DNA of 20,315 bases from Physocladia obscura (GCA_027596945.1 JADGJH010000362.1:1-20315); one strand, 5' to 3'; numbered from the stretch's first letter, positions 1-10,101 are shown. Translations and numbers: made by a program. The notes: generated by a model not told the origin, from the letters alone.

Positions 1-107
1 ATAAAGGGCTTCTTCATTTAAGCATTAGGTATTTGTTTTTTCAAACTTTGTTTTAAGGAATTTCATATGGTCTCACAAGGAATTCCATTTTGCAAAATCT
101 CTCCATT
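1..107 (+). repeat. Partial copy of a dispersed foldback repeat (right arm)
   Basis: Positions 27-107 align with 6243-6336. They share an identical 19-mer (44-62 and 6259-6277, AACTTTGTTTTAAGGAATT) and similar sequence on both sides. Positions 71-101 also match the reverse complement of the left arm of the 6.1-kb element, with about 13 bases missing. The window starts inside the element, so its left half should lie before position 1. The rest of 108-430, downstream of the SEC24 stop, contains no gene I can support. Confidence 0.75.
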
Positions 108-430
108 GTCGCAATATCTTCAAAAAATCAGAAAGTGTTGATTGTATCTCATGCAATTTCCCTTTTCTTTGAAAACTATGTGTCAAGACAAATTCATTTT
201 CAACTGAGTGAAATCATCCCGAGTATCCACATTCATCAAAGAGCAAATCTGCCGCAATCTCTGCATTTTGAAATTCAAATCAAAAACAAATTCAAACATG
301 CGGAATTTATTAACCGCAAAAGCAAAACAAAGACGGTCGGAAAAAGAAAGAAAACAAAAATTCTTGCCCAGATACATGTTTAACTCCCTAGTCCAAACAA
401 AAAAAAAATTTCTTTTCAAGAGAATTTCAT

Positions 431-3400
431 TTATCCTGACATTTCCATTTGAATATTTCTGAAAAGGAATACAGGTCAAAAAATTACATGTATACATAGC
501 CGTAACCATTAATGAATTACACATACCTGTGAATAAAGCACAAATAATCCACATAGGTCATCGCATCGTGGTTTTGATCCTCTACTAAATGATTTGCAAA
601 TTCAACTTCAATCACCGAGTCCAACTGCTGTCGGACAATCTGCAGTCCCAAATATCTCGGCCGCTCAAGTTGACATAGAGAAATAATTAGTCGCACATTT
701 ACGTTCAATTTGTTTTCAAAAACAGGCAACAATCGCTGAAGAAAAATGTGAAAGAAAATAAATCAGTCAAAAGAAAAAAATAATAAACAATAAAATAAAA
801 ATTTAACCAATTTAACGTCTATTTCTTCAACTCGCTGGACGCCGAATAAGTTTTGAATGATTTCAGATGAGACGTTCCGGCCAACCCAGCAGAACAGTTG
901 TACTCCGTTTTCTGAAAACATATTTTTCAACGCAGATATTCATGGTTAACTCAAACATACCCAGCAAATAAACACCGTTTGACTCCAATCGCTCCATAGA
1001 CACTCGAACAACAGGTGGTAGTCGAATATTATTCCTTGAATCAAGAATACCAAACTAAAAAAAACATGATCATTTAACTATGCAACACAAACACACACAT
1101 ACACATACACACACACCACAAACAGGGGCAAATAAGAAACTTACATCAGCCTCTAAATTATGCAAAGCAAACATTCTCGGATAAAAAAACGGCACACTCT
1201 CAGCAACACCAATATTCTTCAGGTTCCGCATGGCCACAACCCTCGCATCACTCGACATCATCGCCTGCCGAAATGCCCGCGTTTTTAACAAAGCTAACGA
1301 ATATAACGGATACAATTTAAACGATTCGGGTAATATCAGCTGCCCCGGCGACGTGTTTGATGCGCTATGTTTTCGATACGCCGCAAGAATTTTTGTACAT
1401 CGTTCGGTTAGCTGTTCACGGACATGTTTGAGCGACGTTACCGACGCTTGTGCGACACTTGCTTTCGCTAAGTAGTTGATTGTACTGTCCATTTCTGCGC
1501 ATCGGAACACATTCCCAAGAGTTCCTGTATTTGGAAGCGCGTAGTTGAGAACACGGATTCGACGATCGCCTGTAAAGTTTGTGTAAAGTAATGCGACTTG
1601 GAATGCCGATGTTCCATTTTCTTCAAGCTTTCGTTCGTGCTTGAATGCGATTCCGATACTTTTTTGAGAGTCGATTCCTGCAAGTTCCACATCCGTTGGA
1701 TTGTTTGATCGGATACAAAAATTTCCGAAATGATGAGAAACTCCAAGCCCTGAGAATAACAACGAATAAGCAAGTAATTTAATAAACAAAATACAATAAA
1801 CTCACCATCAGAACAACGAACTCTCAACAAGCCTTCAAACCCAAAGTTCCTTCTCCCAACTTTTTTAACATCCTCCACAAACCGCAAACCATCCCGCGCG
1901 GCATCAAAGTTTGTATACAGATACAAATCACCGCCTGTAATTGAACTCAGGCTTCCAACAGTCGCAACATCAATATACGCGGCAGGGAACAAAAACAAAT
2001 CCACGCAAATCCCTGCCTTGGAATAATCCTCCCCCATTTTGCGCCAAAAATATTCCTGCGGCTCGTATAACTTTTTTTCATTCTCTGTTCCAAGGAGTTT
2101 CACATCTTCCCGGTTTTTGAGTGCCCCGGGTCCATGCGTTACAAGCGTCGTTTGGAACATGAACAGTTTTCCACCAAAGTCTTTCATGGCAAGCATGGCA
2201 GCTTGCGCTGCAGCACCGAGCATCGACTCGCTGATACGATTTCCTTCAAACAGGTTTGGAAGTGCATTCAGTAGGTTTTCAATAACTGTGCGCGATTCCC
2301 AGGGATCAACCAGAAATCCTTCACTCAAAGGAACAAAGATATCATTCACGTCAGGCACGACTAACATTTGTGGCTGCTGAAGTGCAGCCTATAGAAACAA
2401 ATTTTTTAAAAATTTTGATGAATGAGGTAAAATTTTACCTTCAAATTATAAAATTGAACGCTCCTGTCAAACGTAAAAATTCCGACCCTACTTCCCTTAG
2501 GTAAACCTCCGGTCTCGCCCTCATATATAAGCCCGCGAATCGCTTCAACAGCATTTCTTAGCACTCCAAATTGAACACTATTCCAACTGACGTCGATTGC
2601 AAAGACATAACTTGGAGGTAATGGCGGTCGATTCGAGTATTCTTTCGTGGCTCGAAACTCCACAGCACCATAAAGAAGCTCGGGACGAGAAGCAAGGTCC
2701 ATTCTTCGTCCAGACATGTCAAGATTACAGAAATACTCAGGAATAACTAGGGGAAAAAAAGGGAAAAAAAAAACTAAAAATTTGTTCAATATGTTTTGAA
2801 ATTCACCTTCAGTATCACATCCACACAAGTTACAAATCATTTTTCGACCACCATCAGTGAATGCACACCAAGGGTTAACGTATGCGCGACATCTCCGGCA
2901 CCGCATTGGTCCGTTTTCACCAAAATCAACAATCGGAATTGGGTTCTCGTCAGGTGCCAAATCAGCCAGAGGCTGCACAATTGCTCCAAATGGTAGCATT
3001 GACAGGTTCAATAGTTCTTCCGTGTGTGGAACTTGATAGGTAGTGAATCTCATAAGTCGTGGATTGCAGTTTCCTTCAAAAAAGTTGTCCGAAAATGGAA
3101 ATAAATCGCAAATTAAATGGCTAATTTAGATAAAATCTAACCTTCATCAACAGCCCTGAATTTTGTTGCAGCCAACGGAGGAACATTTCTGCTTGTTGTG
3201 CTGTATACATGGTCATCATAATTTGCCTGATCCAAATCATGCACAGCAAGTGGGCTGGGAATTTGATTGGGATCAATTTTCGGCCTTGGAGCTTGCTGCG
3301 TTGGCGGTTGCTGTTGTCGTGGTGGCTGTTGTTGTTGTTGTTGGGGATTGTATTGCATCTGATTTTGCACTCCTGGACCAGGTTGCCCTCTGAATCCCGG

Positions 3401-4793
3401 AGGCGGAGGTGGTACCACTTCTTGCGGTTGCTGCGTGTATTGCGCGCCAATCGGCTGTCCTTGTGAGTGCATTTGCGTACCAGGCGCGAATTTGTTGAAT
3501 GATGGAGGCTGGAATGCAGTGGGAGATCCATTGTTGAAGCTACCTTGTTGCGGAGTTGCTGCATATTGCGCCACTTGGGGAATCGCGGGTGATGGAGCTG
3601 CGCTTACCGGAACGCCCGGACCTGCACTAGCATAAACGCGTTTTGACCGACCTGATGCTGGAACAGCTGACCCTGGGCGATTAACGCTGCCTGGCAAATT
3701 GCCGGCCAACCCTCCGCCCGTGGCAAGATTTTCATCTGGTGTAACTGGGGACGGTGCTGGTTGAGCGCTTTGAGGCGATGGTTGGTGAGGAGCGTTCAAG
3801 TTTGGTTGATGAGATTGCGGGTACGGAGATTGACCGTTAAACGCGAACGATTGATTTAACGCCATATTTGAAAAATTTCCAGCAAGAGCATTGGGATTAT
3901 TAATATTTGGCGAGTATTGTCCTGACGGTACTAAAACAATAATGGGATATTATTCTTTGAAATACCAAAATCTACTCAATTATTTTTTTGTTTTCAACTT
4001 ACCAACAGGGCGAGCAGAACCAGACACAGCTCCAAGATTATTGAAACTGCCATTCGAAGCAAAAGTAGGATTTCCGTTCATTTGTTGGTGTTGGTTTGGC
4101 GGCAAAAGTGTGCGAACTTGATGCTGAGATCCAAGAGCAGAAGTTGGACGAGAAGAAGGTTGAAAAATTTTCTGAGCACCAGAAGTAGAAACAAGACCAA
4201 GGCCAGGTTGAGTGGGGTGATTATTTGGTTGGCCAGCCGAAAGAGTTTGAGGTTGCTGATTTAAAGGGGGGCGATTTGAGAGCGGCAATTGTTGCTGCGG
4301 CTGGAGAAGTGGGCGAGAAACACCGCCAACAGCAGACGCTGGATTTTGAATATTTTGCATATGGAACGTGTTGCTTTGTAAAGGCCCTCCTGTGACAACG
4401 ATTAGGGAAAAAAAGGGTAGACAGAGAATTAAAACATAAAAAAAGGAGGACGCAAAAGAGAATAATCGGATGAAAAAAATTGCGCATGAATTGAGTTCTA
4501 GCCATTAAAGCGATTGCCATGAACCTAACGCGTGATGATTTACATTCAGTCTACGCTGTTCCAAAAGCGGCCGTAGTGCAAATTCCGGGCCGATTTCACG
4601 CGAAACAAAAGGCGTTGGGAATGATAGTAACAGGGGGCAAGATGCGTGATGGAATACGTGGCAAACGGAGAAATGGAAGCAAATAATATACTGCATTGGG
4701 TAACGAGACGAACCTTGCGGACGCGCATGAAGTTGAGGATTGGCAAGCATTGGACGCATCGCGGGACGGCCGAGTATATGCTGGTGTTGTTGC

Positions 4794-4862
<69 letters not shown>

Positions 4863-4996
4863 AACGGTGGAACTGGACTGGCGCGTGGTTGCGATTGAGG
4901 CTGCAGTTGCGATTGCTGCGGCTGTTGCGGCTGTTGCGGCTGTTGCGGCTGCGCAGGAGTCACGCTGCCCCCCGGATTTGCACTCGACGTTTGCAT
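431..4996 (-). CDS. SEC24: Sec24, COPII coat cargo adaptor (11 exons, 1218 aa)
   Basis: Sec24 pairs with Sec23 in the inner COPII coat and selects cargo at ER exit sites. Exons on the minus strand: 4996-4714, 4389-4003, 3930-3142, 3073-2807, 2746-2439, 2388-1806, 1749-1145, 1054-961, 911-808, 735-527, 458-431; all introns are GT-AG and all phases close. Residues 1 to about 486 are a disordered Gln/Pro/Asn-rich tail with 25 consecutive Gln. The Sec23/Sec24 zinc finger follows (C545, C548, C567, C570), then the trunk ('FAIDVSWNSVQFGVL'), beta-sandwich, helical domain and a gelsolin-like domain ('NGVQLFCWVGRNVSS'). The C-terminus ends in a typical 'YVDYLCFIHR' helix. An in-frame TAG one codon before the ATG fixes the start. 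At 1218 aa it is longer than yeast Sec24, because of the tail. Intron 1 (4713-4390, 324 nt) is unusually long and GC-rich and could hide one more exon. The assignment is firm; the N-terminal exon joins are less certain than the rest. Confidence 0.95.
1085..1123. repeat. Imperfect (CA)n microsatellite in SEC24 intron 7
   Basis: CA dinucleotides broken by single T or A bases lie inside intron 7 (1144-1055) of SEC24. On the coding strand this is a GT-rich stretch just after the donor site. No other role is visible. Confidence 0.8.
4787..4861 (-). repeat. (CAA)n microsatellite encoding 25 glutamines in Sec24
   Basis: Seen directly: 25 consecutive Gln codons on the minus strand, of which 24 are CAA and one (4795-4793) is CAG. 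The run is followed by Gln-rich, Pro-rich sequence with 'PQQ' triplets around 4910-4955. It lies in the disordered N-terminus of Sec24. Such a pure tract is likely to vary in length between strains. Confidence 0.95.
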
Positions 4997-5129
4997 CTTC
5001 TATCTTGCTGGCTTCTGTTACCGTGGTTTTAATTCGACAAACCTTTTCTTTTTTCTGCCAGCAAATACCACGACAGCCAACGAACTTCCACTCGACAGAA
5101 CTGGTCAATACGGCAAAGCAAACAACAAA
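4997..5129. promoter_or_regulatory. Compact divergent promoter region between SEC24 and uL13m
   Basis: Only 133 bp separate the start codons of two genes transcribed away from each other, so both promoters and both 5' leaders must fit here. No clear TATA box is seen. Shared regulation of a COPII gene and a mitochondrial ribosomal gene is possible but is not shown by the sequence. Confidence 0.6.
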
Positions 5130-5850
5130 ATGAGTTCTCCAGCGACTTCCCTGCGTGGCCGCGTGTGGCATCTTGTCGATGCACGCGACAGAACCCTAGG
5201 CAACCTTGCCCAGCGCATCTCAATCGCCCTGCGCGGAAAGTACAAGCCAACCTGGAACCCATCAGGTTTTTTTGATCCTGTTTAATACCCACATTCATAT
5301 TAATCTGCATCAATCCTCCATAGACGATTTGGGTGATTACGTTGTCGTCATTAACGCAAGGCACATTAAACTTACGGGCAAAAAAGACACGGACAAACAA
5401 TACTTTTGGCACTCGCGCTGGCCAGGCGGTCTCACACAACTGTCGCACGACGAATTTAAAGAAAACCACCCCAACGGTGTACGTATCAGAAACGAACTAT
5501 CTAAATAGCGAATGAAAACGAAAAATAATTTGGCAAAAAGAACTATGACTGTATCGAAGTGTAAACAATCATTTTCACTCACCCTCGGAACATAAAAAAC
5601 ATAAAACAAACTAAAATGAAATTAGCCATTGAAAAAAGCCATCTACGGAATGCTTCCTAAAAATAACCTGCGAAAAGTTCACTTTAGTCGTCTACGCGTT
5701 TTCGCTGAAGGGGACCACCCGTACGGCCAAAATATTTTCCGCGATTACCAAAAAGAGGCCCTTCAAGCTGCCATTCAACTTTCCAAGAAATTGACTTCTC
5801 CTTCGTTATCAAATGACTTTGAAGTTTCTTCGAAACCTTCTTATCAATAA
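5130..5850 (+). CDS. Mitochondrial ribosomal protein uL13m (MRPL13/yeast MRPL23 family), 171 aa
   Basis: This is a component of the large subunit of the mitochondrial ribosome. Exons: 5130-5265, 5324-5478 and 5626-5850, with introns of 58 and 147 nt. The joins give the family landmarks in order: '[20 protein letters not shown]' near the N-terminus, '[12 protein letters not shown]' across the first junction, 'KLTGKK', the 'WHSRWPGGL' segment, and '[19 protein letters not shown]' in exon 3. The opening residues and the 'GMLPKN' block match the fungal mitochondrial form rather than the cytosolic L13a. There is no long added presequence, so targeting probably depends on the basic N-terminus. The stop codon overlaps an AATAAA at its end. 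The gene is divergent from SEC24. Confidence 0.95.
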
Positions 5851-6110
5851 AATTATTATTATTTGTTTGTTGTGTTTGTATTAACTGATAGTTGCAAACT
5901 TTGAGAAAGCGCCCCGTCTGTGCCGTCTTGCATCACGCGAAGCCTAACTGTCGCAACTCTTGCCACAACGAATTAAGAAAGCGAGGTGAATTCCCCACTC
6001 CTTATTTTTCTGATTGAAAATTTGGAACTTGAGTTCTGTCTACTATGATGGGAGCCAAAAAAATGTGCAGGAACAGAAAGAAAAGAGAAAGAAAAAAATC
6101 AGCTCAAGCA

Positions 6111-6334
6111 TTCAACAGATTTTGCAACAAGAAATTCCTTGGGAGAATCCATCGTGAGATCAATGAAATTTCTTGCAATTCCTCTTTATGAAACAAAATC
6201 CTTATCAGAAATTCATGTAAAATACTTTTTCATGTAAACATCAGGTATTTGTTTGTAAAACTTTGTTTTAAGGAATTACATGTGATCCCACAATGAATTC
6301 TCACAAAGAATTCTTTGTTGGAAAATCTCTCTAA
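6111..6334. repeat. Imperfect foldback (inverted-repeat) element, about 224 bp
   Basis: Seen directly: the reverse complement of 6128-6162 matches 6283-6317 at 28 of 35 positions, and six of the seven differences are transitions. Weaker pairing continues outward to 6111 and 6334, and inward to about 6208 and 6237. The middle (6209-6240) carries a nine-base repeat, tcatgtaaa. A second copy of the right arm lies at the start of the window. Size and structure suggest a MITE-like non-autonomous element or a hairpin RNA source. No target-site duplication could be defined. Confidence 0.75.
6303..6318. repeat. Perfect 16-bp palindrome in the foldback element
   Basis: ACAAAGAATTCTTTGT reads the same on both strands. 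It sits near the outer end of the right arm of the 6111-6334 element. Function unknown. Confidence 0.85.
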
Positions 6335-6699
6335 TTAACATGGATCAAGTTTCTGATATTGCCTTTACAGAGATAAATATAAAAACACAGGACCAATGCC
6401 TCCATTGTTCAAAAAGCTTTTTTTTAAAAGAGACAGGTGGGCAAGTGTTTGGTTTCAAAGATAAAAGAAAACAAATCACTGCACCACCCTAAATCTCATA
6501 TTACCCCCAACTCCAGTGCACAACATCTTTCTATGAATCAGTATAGTTCCAGTTACTGATAATAAACCTTCAAACCCTGAAAAAACATTCCAAAACAGCT
6601 AAGCTTGCAAATCCATTTTCAGCCGTTTTGAATTCTCTGCTGCTTTCCGATTTCAGCGTAATTTTTGACTGATGCTTTGCATAAAAGTTCCAAAAAAAA

Positions 6700-7674
6700 A
6701 TGTCATCGTTGGTGTTTGCAAACAAACAGAAGCAGCAACAACTGCGCAAAGGCAAAGCCACAGTGCAGCCCGAATTAAGCGAAGACCAAAAAACTGAAAT
6801 CAAGGAAGCGTTTGAGCTGTTTGACACGGATAAAGATGGGGCGCTGGATTATCACGAGCTGAAGGCAAAACCCGTTTTTCAAAATTTTTATTTTTAGGAA
6901 CGAGTGGGACACGACAGCGAACAACTTAAAGTGTCAAACCATTTCAAAAAAACAATAAAGAAGAAGCGAATCAAGACCCGCAAATTCTGTGGCTGCAATG
7001 TTGCAACTAAAAAAAAAAAAACTAAAAAAAAAAATAGGTGGCGATGCGTGCTCTTGGATTTGACGTGAAAAAAGCAGATGTCCTCAAAATTCTGCGTGAA
7101 TTCGATAAGGACGGCCACGGGTTGATTGAATTCAGTGATTTCAGTAAAGTCAGTTGAGTATTTGCAAGGATTCCAGAACACACAGATACACGCACAACAC
7201 ACAAAATTGCTATATGCACATGAAACAAAAAAAACAAAAGAACTCACGATATATACTTCTCTTCAAGATTATAAAAAATTTTTTTTTACTATTTTTCTTC
7301 TCTTATTTTCTTCGTTTTTTCTTCTTCTTCTCAATAAACAGTGACGGAAAAAATTCTGGACCGCGACCCGCTCGAAGAAATTCGCAAAGCGTTCCAGCTA
7401 TTTGACGACGACAACACTGGGAAAATCTCGGTGCGCAATTTGCGTCGAATTGCCAAAGAGATCGGCGAATCATTGGATGATGACGAGTTGCAGGCAATGA
7501 TTGATGAATTTGATTTAGACCAGGATGGAGAAAGTAAGCAACAAAAATATAAATTTCCTTTTTTTTTCCGATGAAGAAAGTTGAACTTCTAAATTTCTGT
7601 GTTTTTTCTACACATTTTTTGAATCAGTCAACGAACAAGAGTTTATTGCAATTATGACAGACTCTGCAGATTGA
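6700..7674 (+). CDS. Centrin (four EF-hands, 172 aa)
   Basis: Centrin is a calmodulin-like protein of basal bodies, centrioles and spindle pole bodies. Exons: 6700-6864, 7038-7152, 7342-7533, 7628-7674. The joined protein has the centrin entry '[20 protein letters not shown]', a basic N-terminal tail, and four EF loops at about residues 42-53, 78-89, 115-126 and 151-162. Loops 1 and 4 have full ligand sets. Loop 2 ends in Asp rather than Glu. Loop 3 ends in Asn within 'DDDNTGKIS', as is normal for centrins. Intron 2 is best placed with donor 7153 (GTTGAGT), which keeps the family spacing. Intron 1 (6865-7037) begins with GC, not GT, if the conserved '[11 protein letters not shown]' join is right. 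An AATAAA lies at 7729-7734. Centrin rather than calmodulin is clear from the N-terminus and the 'DDDNTGKIS' loop. Confidence 0.95.
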
Positions 7675-8082
7675 AATCAATGAACTTTATTTTATATTTT
7701 TTCCGCGATAGGTGTTCAAAATTGAAATAATAAAATAACAATTAAATTAACCAAAAAATTTTTCTTAGAAGTTTTCTTTTGAAAATTATACCAATTTTCA
7801 AAATATAAGTCGTTTTGATTTTATACATTTGATTTTTTGGAATATCTGATAATTTGATTTGATTTTGGTTTGCAAGAATTTCAAAATCCTTAATTACTTT
7901 TTCCATACAACAATCGTTGCCTAGTTGTTATACCAGATATCCACGATAAAGTCCCATGTGCAGAACAATTTTACCAAATGCAAAAAAAAATAAAAGAAAA
8001 AAAATAACCCATTTAAAGAACTTCAAAAAAAAAATAATTTCATTTTAAAACTGTTGTAATAAATAACATAAAAAACTCCTCA
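7675..8082. other. Convergent intergenic region, centrin and SAXO 3' ends
   Basis: Strongly AT-rich, with many poly-A and poly-T runs. It holds the 3' ends of two genes facing each other, with a probable poly(A) signal for centrin at 7729-7734. No coding sequence is supported. Confidence 0.6.
7729..7734 (+). terminator. Probable poly(A) signal of centrin
   Basis: AATAAA 55 nt downstream of the centrin stop codon, followed by an AT-rich stretch. Motif and position only. Confidence 0.5.
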
Positions 8083-9473
8083 TTACGCAGTCTTCAAGTC
8101 ATGCGCATGCCTGCTAGTAGTAACAAAATCACGATCATCTTTCTGCGCAATATACTTTTTCTTCGGTGCAAAGTCCGGTAACTTCCTCATGACACCTCCC
8201 TCTACCGGCGCGTAATCCGCCTGGTGGGTACTAACTCCCTCAAATTTACACCCCTTAAATGCCGCAGCATTCGCATTGCGCGCATTCGCCGCAACCACCG
8301 CTGCGCAGCTGCGCGCAACGCTCTTTGGCTTAAAGTTGTCGGAATACGTGGTGTCGGAGGGGAATTTCGATGTGTTTGGGATGTACAAAGGAGCTTTTTG
8401 TTTTTGGCGCGGCGTGATGGGCCAACGGCGGTACGTGTCGTGTGTCGTTGTGTCGCTGTTGAATTTCACGTCCGGTGGGGGGAAGTAAGAGAGTGGCAGC
8501 TTTATGTTGTGGGTGTTTGTTTTTTTTGAATACATTAGGTCATAAAATCAAATTTTTTTTTTTTGCAAACTGTACTTTGGATTCCGGAATTCCAAGTGGA
8601 TGGTCCACATATGTTGCCGAATTCGTTGATTTAAAGTCCCTTCGTGTGTGAATGTGTGTGTATGTATATGGAAAAAAAGAAAAAAAAATTATTCAAGGTT
8701 TGTTTTAAAATTTTCAACCTGTCATCCTTCAAAGGCAAATATGCCACATGATGTCTGCCAACCGGTTTCAAATCAATCGGCCACGCCCGATACGCCTCCG
8801 CACTGCTACTTAACCCATCCAATTTTGCCGGATTCGGAAGATACTGTGCCGGTGGCCGTTGGTAACGCGGCTTCGTTCCTAGGTTGCAAAAATCCGCCTT
8901 GTTTGTCGTCTGCCCGTCAAATTTCCCCGCCGTGCTGATCCAAATCGGTTTTGGCACAGCGTGGCGCGCGGATACAGGCCATACTGGGAAATCAGACCGT
9001 TGCGTTGTTGTAGCGTCGAAGGGAAGCCCCGTGCCTGTCCACACAACTTTTCGTGGCTGTTTATTTGTAATCAAAAAATAGCACAAACAAGAATGAGTGA
9101 CAAACTGACCACAAACGCTGGAGGAAGCGGATGCACGATGTATTGGGCGCGACTGTTCAAGTCGTCGTTGAAATTTTATTTATTTATTTATTTTTATTTT
9201 ATCGACGCTCAATACCTTTCAGTTCCTCCATGAAATTCACCGCCCACAGAAAGCTGCTGAGGCAGTGGTTTGCCCCTTACACGAGCGGCAATTGGCCATT
9301 CTGGATAGTTGTCCACATATTCTTTCAAAAAAAAGTTAAAAAAACAGTCACTAGATTGCAAAGAAAAAAAAATTATTTGAAAATAAAATCAAACCAGTAC
9401 ACGATGCGAGCTTGTCTGGGTTATGTTGCGAATCAATGTGGATATGGACGTTTGGTGGCATTATTGAGCTCAT
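8083..9473 (-). CDS. SAXO/FAM154-type stabilizer of axonemal microtubules (6 exons, 348 aa)
   Basis: SAXO proteins bind and stabilise microtubules of axonemes, centrioles and basal bodies through repeated Mn motifs. Exons on the minus strand: 9473-9395, 9321-9216, 9152-9110, 9056-8719, 8639-8576, 8499-8083; phases close at every junction. The N-terminal join gives 'EYVDNYPEWP', matching the start of SAXO1. About nine Mn-like repeats of the form F(x)3-5 T/S T(x)3 D/A Y/F follow, for example 'FDATTTQRSDFPVWP', 'FDGQTTNKADF', 'FNSDTTTHDTYRRWP', 'FPSDTTYSDNF' and 'FEGVSTHQADY'. The Cys-rich N-terminal motif of animal SAXO1 is not seen, so either the protein lacks it or a further 5' exon was missed. 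The gene is convergent with centrin. SAXO genes are generally found in organisms with cilia. The family call is firm; the first and fifth exons are less so. Confidence 0.85.
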
Positions 9474-9525
9474 TGTTGTCAAAGGAAGAACAATTGGCAA
9501 TTCTTCGTTCGAGAAGGCAAAAACA

Positions 9526-9900
9526 ATGGAAACATGTCAAGGCTTGATAGCGATCCAATCAAATAAACGAAATAAATTTTTTCAGCGGACAAATTTCATA
9601 ACAGCGGTTTGTAAATAAATAAAATCACAATATCTTCCATGCCTTCGAGAAGAAAAAACAACCACATAATAATTGCAACACCTATTCACTATTTATTTTC
9701 TCGCACAAATTTTTCATAGAAACCGTCATGCATCGAAAAAATTCAAACAAAGGCGACAGCCTACCCCACACAACTCTTACAATCACGTTAAACTCCCTGA
9801 ACGCACGCTCAGCGCTCCAAATATCTATAATCGACGGTCTGCTGAAACGCTGCTCGCGCATAGTCTCACAGTAGAAGTCAATGTCGATATCCACTGATCA
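9526..9900 (+). other. Possible small unassigned gene, GC-richer open region
   Basis: The stretch 9720-9900 is much less AT-rich than its surroundings and stays open in more than one frame on the plus strand, after a good acceptor (TTTTTCATAG, ending about 9719). One chain is ATG 9526, a short exon ending in donor GTCAAG, a middle exon after TTTTTTCAG, donor GTTTGT, then a last exon ending at a TAG near 9869. It would encode roughly 60 residues with no motif I recognise. Another frame reaches the TGA at 9895-9897 ('LPERTLSAPNIYNRRSAETL'). The minus strand also has a 70-codon ORF here. I cannot choose between them. If the plus-strand chain is real, its start is 53 bp from the SAXO start and divergent. 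Confidence 0.25.
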
Positions 9901-10101
9901 GAATCAATTGTGAATGTGCTAATAATTAGCTAACTTGCTGCTTAATTATATTCATTGCGGGACGTCGGATTTGTCTTCTTTTTAAGCAACTTCATGTGTG
10001 CGTCATAGTACAGACCTTGTGGTCGTCCATCGGATCATATCATTGGGCGAGGAACACATTATGTCAATGTAACCGGTGCGTTTCTTTGCCTGGATTGATC
10101 G
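9901..10101 (-). other. Possible further 3' exons of the transglutaminase-like gene
   Basis: Just downstream (minus strand) of the TAA at 10104-10102, GC-richer sequence continues. It contains an open stretch with 'DGRPQGLYYDAH', then 'MKLLKKK' and an ending 'TSRNEYN' before a stop near 9946. The two open parts are separated by in-frame TAA and TGA codons, and there is no good acceptor between them. This may be a last exon reached by splicing I could not place, decayed coding sequence, or chance. Confidence 0.3.

Larger units (their letters stand above)
5851..6699. other. Intergenic region between uL13m and centrin
   Basis: AT-rich, apart from a GC-richer island at about 5890-6000 that has short open frames on both strands (see findings). 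It contains the foldback element at 6111-6334. Nothing else here can be assigned; the last 130 bases are presumably the centrin promoter and 5' leader. Confidence 0.6.

Noticed and set aside
4696..5133. Long plus-strand and minus-strand ORFs with poly-Val, poly-Leu and poly-Thr runs
   Set aside because: They are other-frame readings of the CAA repeat in SEC24 exon 1; the Sec24 frame explains the region.
6894..7247. 117-codon minus-strand ORF across centrin introns
   Set aside because: Mostly Phe/Cys/Val from poly-pyrimidine intron sequence; antisense to centrin.
8224..8529. 101-codon plus-strand ORF
   Set aside because: It is the antisense shadow of the last SAXO exon, whose repeats are clearly conserved.
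9131..9547. 138-codon plus-strand ORF
   Set aside because: It is antisense to SAXO exons 1-3 and reads through its introns; it has no recognisable domain.
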